From: Pseudomonadota bacterium
GTDB lineage: Bacteria > Pseudomonadota > Alphaproteobacteria > Rhodospirillales > Casp-alpha2
Reading direction: 5' to 3'
DNA length: 5,437 bases
Assembly: GCA_027620395.1 (NCBI GenBank)
Contig: JAQBZY010000141.1
Span: 1-5,437, forward strand
The notes below the pieces were generated by a model. The model had not been told where the DNA came from and ran no database searches. It saw only the letters and a list, made by a program, of their open reading frames with translations. A program made the translations under genes and the position numbers. This document shows, piece by piece, positions 1 through 5,437 of the stretch; position 1 is the first letter of the stretch; each line of letters opens with the position of its first letter.

Positions 1-92
1 GTCATAAAATTCCGATCTTGTTATCGCGGATTAGTGGATCCCCCGGGACAGGCCCAGGGCAGGCCGGGGTGACGAAATATACTAAAACGCCT
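1..92. other. Region after the coaX stop, no complete gene
   Basis: It contains the GC-rich palindrome and AT-rich flanks. In minus orientation the last five bases read ATGAC, with GGA about six bases before. This could be the start of the next gene, but too little is present to say which. Confidence 0.5.
22..75. repeat. GC-rich intergenic palindromic element downstream of coaX
   Basis: The outer stem CCCCGG at 41-46 pairs perfectly with CCGGGG at 64-69. Inside it GCC (52-54) pairs with GGC (58-60) around CAG. The flanks ATCGCGGATTAGTGGATC and GTGACGA, with the GGATCCCCCGGGACA core, resemble a second dispersed alphaproteobacterial palindrome family, distinct from the one between birA and coaX. 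The stem begins 24 bases after the coaX stop in transcription direction and is not followed by a clear U-run. It may therefore protect the 3' end or be read through. Boundaries are approximate. Confidence 0.55.
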
Positions 93-863
93 TCATCCCC
101 TATTTCGGGCGTTGATGGCATAGAGTCCCCTAAGCGTCAGATCGCCGTCGGTGGCCTTGATCGACGGACAGGCGGCGGCAAAGAGCGGCGCCAGGCCGCC
201 GGTGGCGATGACGTCCATGGCGCCCTGCTCGGCCCTGAGGCGCTGGATCATGCCTTCGATCATCGAGGCATAGCCATGATAGATACCGGACCGCATGGCC
301 GAGATCGTGTCAGTGCCCATGACCCGTTCCGGCGCCACGATGTCGATCCGGGGCAGTTTCGCGGCCGCCGTTTGTAGCGCTTCCAGACTCAGATTGACGC
401 CGGGCGCGATGACGCCGCCCAAGTAGGCACCGTCCTTGGCAATCACGTCAAAGGTGGTGGCGGTGCCGAAATCGACGATCAGCAGCGGTCCGCCATGGGC
501 TTCGAAGCCGGCCACCGCGTTGACCAGGCGGTCGGCGCCGACCTCGGCCGGACGCGGCACTCTGACATCGAAACCGAGTTTTACTCCGGGATCGCCGACG
601 ATCAGCGGTTCGCATCCGAAATACTTGCGCGAAAGGGTTTGCAGATCGAACAGGCCGGCCGGGACCACGGTGGCGATGATCACTTCGGTGATCGCCCGCT
701 CGTCGATTTTTTCGAGCGCCATCAACTGCCGGAGCCAGATCGCCAACTCGTCGGATGTCTTGGCGGTTTTGGTCGCGGCCCGCCACTGTCCGATCAAGGC
801 GCCGGCGTCGTCAAAAACAGCGAATACGGTGTTGGTGTTGCCGCCGTCGATTGCCAGAAGCAT
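93..863 (-). CDS. coaX: Type III pantothenate kinase
   Basis: CoaX phosphorylates pantothenate with ATP to give 4'-phosphopantothenate, the first committed step of coenzyme A synthesis. Type III enzymes belong to the ASKHA fold, generally need a monovalent cation and are not feedback-inhibited by CoA. The product has 256 residues, normal for the family. The N-terminal phosphate-binding motif IDGGNTNT is at residues 5-12, with Gly7 where many members have a hydrophobic residue. GADRLVNA at 109-116 contains the catalytic Asp111, DFGTATTFD at 131-139 carries the second nucleotide/cation motif, and GGVIAPG is at 149-155. TGGLAPL is at 221-227 and LTLRGL at 242-247. The ATG at 863 was chosen because the conserved MLLAIDGGNT begins exactly there; a weak AGG lies about 3 bases upstream. 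Two palindromes separate it from birA. It may be transcribed from the nuo-birA operon or from an unseen promoter. Confidence 0.95.
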   Translation of the reverse strand: MLLAIDGGNTNTVFAVFDDAGALIGQWRAATKTAKTSDELAIWLRQLMALEKIDERAITEVIIATVVPAGLFDLQTLSRKYFGCEPLIVGDPGVKLGFDVRVPRPAEVGADRLVNAVAGFEAHGGPLLIVDFGTATTFDVIAKDGAYLGGVIAPGVNLSLEALQTAAAKLPRIDIVAPERVMGTDTISAMRSGIYHGYASMIEGMIQRLRAEQGAMDVIATGGLAPLFAAACPSIKATDGDLTLRGLYAINARNRG

Positions 864-891
864 GTGCCTGTTACTCACTGCGGAATGCTGG

Positions 892-934
892 CCTCGTCCT
901 TCGAGACGGCGCTTCGCGCCTCCTCTCGATGAGG
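892..934. repeat. Intergenic palindromic repeat, copy A (inverted relative to copy B, one arm degenerate)
   Basis: CCTCGTC at 892-898 pairs with GATGAGG at 928-934 (one G-T). An inner stem GGCGC (908-912) pairs with GCGCC (916-920) around a TTC loop. It is the same element type as copy B in opposite orientation. Bases 892-907 match the reverse complement of copy B's right arm (981-996) at 14 of 16 positions. The other arm has diverged: CTCCTCTCGATGAG, where copy B's reverse complement has CTCCTCAGGATGAG. Its edge is 28 bases upstream of the coaX ATG, so the structure would lie in the coaX leader RNA. Confidence 0.7.
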
Positions 935-954
935 CCGGATAAGAAACATTTTCA

Positions 955-995
955 CTCATCCTGAGGAGCGGTAACACCGCTTCTCGAAGGATGAG
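955..995. repeat. Intergenic palindromic repeat, copy B (well preserved)
   Basis: A near-perfect hairpin. CTCATCCT at 955-962 pairs with AGGATGAG at 988-995. The inner stem GAGGAGCGGT (963-972) pairs with ACCGCTTCTC (976-985) through one G-T wobble. The loop is AAC and two bases (986-987) bulge. The arms CTCATCCTGAGGAGC and TCTCGAAGGATGAGG resemble a dispersed palindrome I recall as abundant between genes in Bradyrhizobium and relatives; that memory was not checked by search. No U-rich run follows on the birA side, so it is not a standard intrinsic terminator, though it could act as an RNA-stabilising or processing structure. Confidence 0.75.
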
Positions 996-1040
996 GGGAA
1001 GAACCAGAGCCGGCACGGGTGAGGTGCAACATCGCGCTGC

Positions 1041-1814
1041 TCATGTCGGCTTTGCGCTGGGAAAGAAAACCGCGCCGGCGGAAATCTTCCGAGTCTTGCC
1101 GTCTACCGTCAGTTCAAGCGCGCCGGACGGGTCGAGATCGGAAAAAACGCCCTTCAGGGTCTCGCCCTCAAGTCGGACTTCGATTTCAGCGCCGAGGCCC
1201 TTGGCCCGCCATTTCCAATGGTCGCGGACCGGCCCAAACCCGTTGTCGACCCAGCGGCTCATCCAATCCAGGAAATGCCGGGCGAACGATTCCAGGAAAG
1301 TGACATCCGGAATGACCAGCGCCTCCTCGGTGAAGGACGTCGCCGGAAAGTCGGTATCCTTTGGGTAATGCATCAAATTGATGCCGAGGCCGAGGATCAC
1401 GTAGTCGACGTTGCCTTTGGCGCCGGCCTTGCTCTCCATCAGGATGCCGCCGAGCTTGCGGTCGTTCAAAAGCACGTCGTTCGGCCATTTCAACCGGCAG
1501 TCATAGCCGGGGTCGCTGAGCTCACCGATGGTGTCGTAGATCGCAAGACCGGCGACGAAGCCGATCTCGGCCGCTTGCGTCAAGGGAACGTCTGGACGCA
1601 GCACCAATGAAGCGTAAAAATTCCCTCTCGGGCTGATCCAGGAACTGCCGCGCCGACCGCGGCCGGCGGTTTGCTCCTTGGCCCAGACGATGGTGCCGTC
1701 TGGCGTCTCGGCCTCGCCCAAATCGGCCAACCGCTTGGCCTCGTCCATCGTGCTGCCGATGGTTTCAAGTTCGATCAGCGTGTAGGCGTTGGGTAATCGG
1801 ATGTTGCTAATCAT
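1041..1814 (-). CDS. birA: Biotin--[acetyl-CoA-carboxylase] ligase, monofunctional class
   Basis: This cytoplasmic enzyme activates biotin with ATP to biotinyl-AMP and transfers it to the lysine of biotin carrier domains, such as AccB of acetyl-CoA carboxylase. The product has 257 residues. The biotin/adenylate-binding loop GRGRRGSSW is at residues 51-59, followed by [10 protein letters not shown]. The catalytic KWPND is at 109-113 and KLGGILMES at 120-128. GLGIN lies at 142-146, and the C-terminal SH3-like domain spans about 205-257. There is no N-terminal helix-turn-helix, so this is the class that does not repress biotin genes. The loop has Ser-Ser where E. coli BirA has Arg-Lys, which is within family variation. 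The ATG at 1814 overlaps the nuoN TGA as ATGA. The site upstream (GCGGG directly before ATG) is poor, which suggests translation coupled to nuoN. The open frame continues upstream inside nuoN but has no family similarity there. Confidence 0.95.
   Translation of the reverse strand: MISNIRLPNAYTLIELETIGSTMDEAKRLADLGEAETPDGTIVWAKEQTAGRGRRGSSWISPRGNFYASLVLRPDVPLTQAAEIGFVAGLAIYDTIGELSDPGYDCRLKWPNDVLLNDRKLGGILMESKAGAKGNVDYVILGLGINLMHYPKDTDFPATSFTEEALVIPDVTFLESFARHFLDWMSRWVDNGFGPVRDHWKWRAKGLGAEIEVRLEGETLKGVFSDLDPSGALELTVDGKTRKISAGAVFFPSAKPT
1811..1814 (-). other. ATGA stop-start overlap between nuoN and birA
   Basis: In coding orientation the four bases ATGA contain the birA start (1814-1812) and the nuoN stop (1813-1811). 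With no good Shine-Dalgarno sequence nearby, this is the usual arrangement for termination-reinitiation. It places birA in the same transcript as the complex I genes. Confidence 0.8.
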
Positions 1815-3283
1815 CCCGCGAATAACGCCGCCGCCGCCGCCGCGGCGCCGTTGAGGACCGGTGACGGGTAGACGAAGAACAAGGTGATGACGACGGCGTT
1901 GATCGCGATCACGATCGACAACTCGCGCCCGAGCGGTTTGTCGAGGGCATCCGTGGGATCGTCGAAGTACATCACTTTGATGATCCGGAGATAATAAAAG
2001 GCGCTGACGACGCTGGCGACGACACCGATCACGGCCAGTTTGACCAGCCCCGCCTCGACCGCGGCCAGGAACACGTACAACTTGCCGAAGAAGCCGGCCA
2101 AGGGCGGAATTCCGGCCATCGAAAACATGAACACGACCAGCGTCGCGGCCAACAGCGGATGCGTCTTGCCAAGACCCGCGAGATCGGAAGTCCCCTCGAC
2201 CATGCGGCCGTTCCGCCGCATGCAAAGAATGCAGGCAAAAGTGCCGACGGTCATGGAGACGTAGATCGCGAGATAGATCAGGACGCCGCGTGTCCCGGCC
2301 TCGGTGCCGGCGGCAAGACCGACCAACGCGAACCCGACATGGCCGATCGAGCTATAGGCCATCAGGCGCTTGATATTCTTCTGATTGATCGCGGCCAGCG
2401 CGCCCAGCGACATCGACAATATCGAGATCAATACCACGATCTGCTGCCACTGCTGCACCAGTTCGCCGAACGGACCCATCATGACCCGGAGGAACAGGCC
2501 GAACGCGGCGACTTTTGGCGCGGCGGCGAAGAACGCCGTGATCGGCGTCGGCGCGCCCTCATAAACATCCGGCGTCCACATATGGAACGGCACCGCCGAA
2601 ATTTTGAACGACAGGCCGGCCATGATAAAGACGATCCCGATCACCAACCCGGTCGATACATCGCCGCCGCCGGTAAAGATCTTAGCCAGAGTATCGAACG
2701 ACGTCGTGCCGGCGAAGCCATAAACCAGCGACGATCCGTACAGCAAAAAACCCGATGCCACCGCTCCCAGCACGAAGTACTTGAGTCCGGCCTCGCTGGC
2801 GCGGCTGTCGTCGCGCTTTAACGCGGCCAGGACATAAAGCGACAGGCTCTGCATCTCGAGCCCGACATAGAGCCCGATCAAATCGTTCGCCGAAATCATC
2901 ATCATCATGCCGAGGACGGCGAAAATGATCAAAATCGGAAATTCGAAACGCGCCGTGCCGTGCCGCTCCATGAACTCGCGCGCCGACACGATACCGAAGA
3001 TGGCGGCGATCAGCACCAGGAGTTTGCAAAACACCGCGAACCCATCGACCACGAACATGCCGGCAAAGGTCACCATGCGGCCGCCGGCGACCGGGATCAG
3101 CAACATCGCAGTCAGGCCGAGCGACACGATCGCCAACAGCGAAACGATCCGATACGTGCCGACATCGTTGTCGGCGGTGCCGCCCTTCTGAAAGACACCG
3201 AACATCAAAAGCGCCATGATCACGCAGGCGAGAAATATCTCGGGCAGCGCCGGGACGATGTTCGGGAATTCGGCCATGGGCAT
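1811..3283 (-). CDS. nuoN: NADH-quinone oxidoreductase subunit N (complex I)
   Basis: NuoN is the antiporter-like subunit closest to the quinone-binding part of the complex I membrane arm. It is a hydrophobic protein of 490 residues with about 14 predicted membrane helices, normal length for the family. Visible family residues are E143 in [15 protein letters not shown]227 and H234 in [23 protein letters not shown]257 in AAPKVAAF and K401 in GFFGKLYVF. These correspond to the buried charged residues of the proton path. The ATG at 3283 was chosen because a GGAG sits 8 bases before it and it follows the nuoM stop by 13 bases; 3277 is the alternative. The C-terminus carries seven consecutive alanines, mostly GCG codons. 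The TGA at 1813-1811 overlaps the birA start as ATGA. The gene is intact, unlike its neighbour nuoM. Confidence 0.96.
   Translation of the reverse strand: MPMAEFPNIVPALPEIFLACVIMALLMFGVFQKGGTADNDVGTYRIVSLLAIVSLGLTAMLLIPVAGGRMVTFAGMFVVDGFAVFCKLLVLIAAIFGIVSAREFMERHGTARFEFPILIIFAVLGMMMMISANDLIGLYVGLEMQSLSLYVLAALKRDDSRASEAGLKYFVLGAVASGFLLYGSSLVYGFAGTTSFDTLAKIFTGGGDVSTGLVIGIVFIMAGLSFKISAVPFHMWTPDVYEGAPTPITAFFAAAPKVAAFGLFLRVMMGPFGELVQQWQQIVVLISILSMSLGALAAINQKNIKRLMAYSSIGHVGFALVGLAAGTEAGTRGVLIYLAIYVSMTVGTFACILCMRRNGRMVEGTSDLAGLGKTHPLLAATLVVFMFSMAGIPPLAGFFGKLYVFLAAVEAGLVKLAVIGVVASVVSAFYYLRIIKVMYFDDPTDALDKPLGRELSIVIAINAVVITLFFVYPSPVLNGAAAAAAALFAG
1827..1850. repeat. GCC/GCG triplet tract in the nuoN 3' end
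   Basis: A short run of GCC-type triplets on the plus strand is read as GCG alanine codons in nuoN. It gives an Ala7 run about 5 residues from the C-terminus and lies about 13 bases upstream of the birA ATG. Loss or gain of whole triplets would keep both frames. Confidence 0.7.
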
Positions 3284-3291
3284 CCGAGCGA

Positions 3292-3295
3292 CTCC
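3292..3295 (-). promoter_or_regulatory. Ribosome binding site that selects the nuoN start
   Basis: In coding orientation GGAG lies one base after the restored nuoM stop (TGA at 3299-3297) and 8 bases before the ATG at 3283. The spacing favours that ATG (MPMAEF) over the ATG at 3277 (14 bases away) and over the far upstream ATG at 3313, which precedes the nuoM stop and has no comparable site. Confidence 0.65.
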
Positions 3296-3296
3296 G

Positions 3297-4818
3297 TCAG
3301 TTCCCGGCGGCAATCGCGAGTCTGCCGTCGGTGGCCACAGCGGCCAAAGATGTATGGACTTGATCGAGCAGATGCCCGACCGAAACGTGCATCACATCGA
3401 GGAACGATGGCGGATAGATACCCATCCAAAGCGTGATGAACAGTAACGGCGCAAATACAGCGATCTCGCGTCCGCTCATATCCTTGATTTTTAGAAGCGA
3501 GTCCTTGGTCAATTGTCCGAAGCCGATAGAGATAAAGCATATAGGCGGCACCGAGGATCACGCCGGTCGCCGCCAGCGCCGCGACCAAGCTATTGGCCTT
3601 GAAGGCGCCGACCAGGACCAGTATCTCGCCGACGAAGCCGCCGGTGCCGGGCAGACCCACTGACGCCAGCATGAACACCATGAAAATTAGTGCATACACC
3701 GGCATCCGGTTGACCAGTCCACCGTAGGTCGAAATCTCGCGGCTGTGGACACGGTCGTAAACGACGCCGACGATAAGGAACAATGCCGCCGAAACGACGC
3801 CATGGCTGAGCATCTGATAGATCGCGCCTTCGATCCCTTGCGTCGTCAGGGTGAAAGTCCCGATGGTCACAAAACCCATGTGCGAGATCGACGAATAGGC
3901 GATCAGCTTCTTCATGTCTTCTTGGGCCAACGCAACCAACGACGTGTAAATGATGGCGACGATCGACAACGTATAGATCAGCGGCGTGAAAAAGACGCTG
4001 GCCTCCGGCATCATCGGCAGCGAGAAGCGCAGAAATCCGTAGCCGCCGAACTTCAACAGCACGCCAGCCAGGATCACCGAACCGGCCGTCGGCGCCTCGA
4101 CGTGGGCGTCCGGGAGCCAAGTGTGCACCGGCCACATCGGCACCTTGACCGCGAACGACGCGAAGAACGCCAGCCACATCCAGCGCTGCATCTCGATCGG
4201 GAATTTGAATGCCATCAGGGCCTGGATGTCGGCGGTGCCGGCGGTGAAATACATCATCAGCATCGCGACCAGCATCAGCACAGAGCCGAGTAGCGTATAG
4301 AGAAACAGCTTGAACGCCGCATAAACCCGCCGGGGACCGCCCCAGACACCGATGATGATGAACATCGGGATCAGCACTGCTTCGAAGTAGATGTAGAACA
4401 GGAACAGATCGAGGGCTGAAAACATCCCGATCATGAAGGTTTCCAGGATCAGGAAAGAGATCATGAATTCCTTGACCCGTTCCTTGATCGAGGTCCAGCT
4501 GGCCAAGATGCAAATCGGCGTCAGCAGCGTCGACAGCAGAACGAACAGCATCGAGATGCCGTCGACTCCCAAGTGATAATTGATCCCGAATGTTGGCATC
4601 CATTCGACGTTCTCGACGAACTGAAACGCCTTCGACGAACGGTCGAACTGGAACCACAGGATCAACGACACCAGGAACACCGTCCCTGAAACGAACAGCG
4701 CCACGTGCCGGGCGTTGGCGGCGACCGTTTCGGCGTTGTCGTGACGCACGAATAGGATCGCGACCGCACCCAACAGCGGCGCGAAGGTCAGGACCGAGAG
4801 CAGCGGAAAATCGGACAT
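3297..4818 (-). CDS. nuoM: NADH-quinone oxidoreductase subunit M (complex I), frameshifted near its 3' end
   Basis: NuoM is the middle antiporter-like proton-pumping subunit of complex I. The ATG at 4818 is preceded by GAGG overlapping the nuoL stop. Expected charged residues are visible: E146 in YFEAVLIP, K225 in [23 protein letters not shown] (the hallmark motif), K256 in LLKFGGYG and E398 in GFVGEIL. The frame is good through R432 in AAYMLYLYR, after which it turns into an Arg/Cys-rich non-membrane tail that runs to a stop at 3220. The expected C-terminus ([20 protein letters not shown], then a membrane helix around [13 protein letters not shown]) sits in another frame from about 3521 to the TGA at 3297. 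The coordinates given join the two frames. Restored length is about 509 residues, normal for the family. As it reads, the product would be 532 residues, lack its last helix and overlap nuoN by 64 bases. Either the gene is damaged or the sequence has an error. Confidence 0.9.
3519..3525 (-). other. nuoM: Frameshift site in nuoM, consistent with loss of about 8 bases
   Basis: In coding orientation the sequence reads TATCGGCTTCGGACAA. The upstream frame ends correctly at TAT CGG (Tyr431-Arg432). The downstream family sequence resumes as TTC GGA CAA (Phe-Gly-Gln) at 3521. One base (3522) lies between the two frames. NuoM proteins of this group usually have an Arg plus two aliphatic residues between Tyr-Arg and Phe-Gly. 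Nine intervening bases were therefore expected and one is present, which fits an 8-base deletion. The ancestral bases are inferred, not seen. There is no slippery heptamer or homopolymer here to suggest programmed frameshifting. Confidence 0.8.
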
Positions 4819-4824
4819 CCTGCC

Positions 4825-5437
4825 TCAGACCCCCTTCATGAAGATGTACCAGCTGACCAATCCGGCGATGCCGATCAGCATGGCGAATGCATAGTGATAG
4901 AGATATCCGGTCTGCAACGCCGCGACCCGCCGGGAGAGCACGCGGACGACGTTGGAAATACCGTCCGGCCCGAAGCCGTCGATTAGCATGCCGTCGCCGC
5001 CCTTCCAAAGGATGCGGCCGAGCTTGAACGCCGGCTTGACGAAGATCGTGTCGTAGACCTCGTCGAAGTACCATTTGTTGAGCAGGAATTGATATAGGCC
5101 CTGCATCTTGCCGGCCAATTTGCCGGGCAGATCGGTGCGTTTGATGTAAAACAGATACGCCGTCGAAATACCGCCGATGCCGACCACGAGCGGCAGATAC
5201 TTGACCCAAACCGGCACATGGTGCGCATTTTCCAACGCCGGATGCGTCGGCAATACCACAATCGCGGCACCCCAGAAATCGGCAGCGTGCTCACCGACAA
5301 AGGTCTGATGCGCCAGCAGGCCCGCCAGCACCGCACCGGTGGCCAACACGATCAGCGGGACGATCATCACCTTCGGGCTTTCGTGCACATGCGCCATGAC
5401 CCGGTCATCGGCCCTGGGCGTGCCATGGAAGGTCATG
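4825..5437 (-). CDS. nuoL: NADH-quinone oxidoreductase subunit L (complex I), 3' part only
   Basis: NuoL is the most distal antiporter-like subunit in the membrane arm of respiratory complex I and helps translocate protons as NADH reduces quinone. Only the last 203 or so residues are present. The ATG at 5436 is internal (MTFHG followed by PRAD is typical mid-protein NuoL sequence), and the true start lies beyond the window. Hydrophobic stretches at visible residues about 22-42 and 78-98 are membrane helices. Residues about 100-175, including LLNKWYFDEVYDTIF, match the long lateral amphipathic helix that runs along the membrane arm. A last membrane helix lies at about 181-200, before the terminal MKGV. 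The TGA stop at 4827-4825 is 6 bases before the nuoM start, so the two are surely cotranscribed. Family assignment is firm; only the missing 5' part is unknown. Confidence 0.95.
   Translation of the reverse strand, partial: MTFHGTPRADDRVMAHVHESPKVMIVPLIVLATGAVLAGLLAHQTFVGEHAADFWGAAIVVLPTHPALENAHHVPVWVKYLPLVVGIGGISTAYLFYIKRTDLPGKLAGKMQGLYQFLLNKWYFDEVYDTIFVKPAFKLGRILWKGGDGMLIDGFGPDGISNVVRVLSRRVAALQTGYLYHYAFAMLIGIAGLVSWYIFMKGV

Larger units (their letters stand above)
864..1040. other. Spacer of 177 bases between birA and coaX
   Basis: Apart from the two palindromes, this spacer contains a 20-base link (935-954) and about 45 bases next to birA (996-1040). I see no convincing promoter and no small gene. 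The coaX frame stays open across the whole spacer and would add 51 residues up to an ATG at 1016. That extension is encoded by the repeats and lacks family similarity. Confidence 0.6.

Noticed and set aside
955..995. Intrinsic terminator after birA
   Set aside because: The hairpin is strong, but the sequence after it in transcription direction (GTGAAAATGTTTC) is not a U-run. The repeat-family explanation fits better, though partial termination cannot be excluded.
864..1016. An extended coaX start at 1016 adding 51 residues
   Set aside because: The extra residues are encoded by the palindromic repeats. The conserved type III kinase N-terminus begins at the ATG at 863.
990..1030. Promoter for coaX (TTGCAC near 1025 with a 17-base gap)
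   Set aside because: The matching -10 region would be TGGTTC, which is a poor match. One hexamer in a GC-rich spacer is not enough.
1815..2225. An extended birA start far upstream inside nuoN
   Set aside because: The added stretch is Arg/Gly-rich shadow of nuoN. The biotin ligase fold is complete from the ATG at 1814.
2159..2821. Plus-strand open frame of 220 residues antisense to nuoN
   Set aside because: The composition is highly charged (Arg, Asp, His, Gln), as expected from the complement of a membrane protein gene. No family motif or ribosome site was seen.
3505..3530. Programmed ribosomal frameshifting in nuoM
   Set aside because: There is no slippery sequence, internal Shine-Dalgarno or evident stimulatory hairpin. 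The family does not use recoding, and missing conserved residues point to a deletion.
3590..5209. Minus-strand open frame of 539 residues overlapping nuoM and nuoL
   Set aside because: It is an alternate-frame shadow of genuine nuo genes, rich in Arg, Asp and Ala. Such long shadows are expected at this GC content, and the overlapping frame has clear NuoM and NuoL motifs.

Overview
The window reads as a chromosomal segment of an alphaproteobacterium, most likely in the Hyphomicrobiales near Bradyrhizobium, Rhodopseudomonas and Xanthobacteraceae. Three things point there: the GC-rich composition, the gene order nuoL-nuoM-nuoN-birA-coaX, and intergenic palindromes that resemble the dispersed repeats of those genomes. 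The placement comes from recognising families and gene order, not from a database search. All real genes lie on the minus strand, so transcription runs from the high coordinates to the low ones.

Layout in transcription order. The 3' part of nuoL (5437 to 4825) enters from the window edge. After 6 bases comes nuoM (start 4818), which carries a net frameshift near 3522 that separates the last 74 or so residues, including the final membrane helix, from the rest. nuoN (3283 to 1811) starts 13 bases after the restored nuoM stop. birA (1814 to 1041) overlaps nuoN through an ATGA junction. A 177-base spacer follows, filled largely by two palindromic repeat elements in opposite orientation. Then comes coaX (863 to 93). 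The last 92 bases hold another palindromic element and no complete gene.

How the genes work together. NuoL, NuoM and NuoN are the three antiporter-like, proton-pumping membrane subunits of respiratory complex I and form the distal end of the nuo operon. BirA attaches biotin to carboxylase carrier domains, and CoaX makes the first committed intermediate of coenzyme A. The two cofactor genes ride behind the respiratory operon. birA is probably translationally coupled to nuoN, while coaX is set apart by the repeat-bearing spacer.

Nothing here looks like an undescribed system. The points most worth checking are the nuoM frameshift (real lesion or sequence error) and the paired palindromes in front of coaX.
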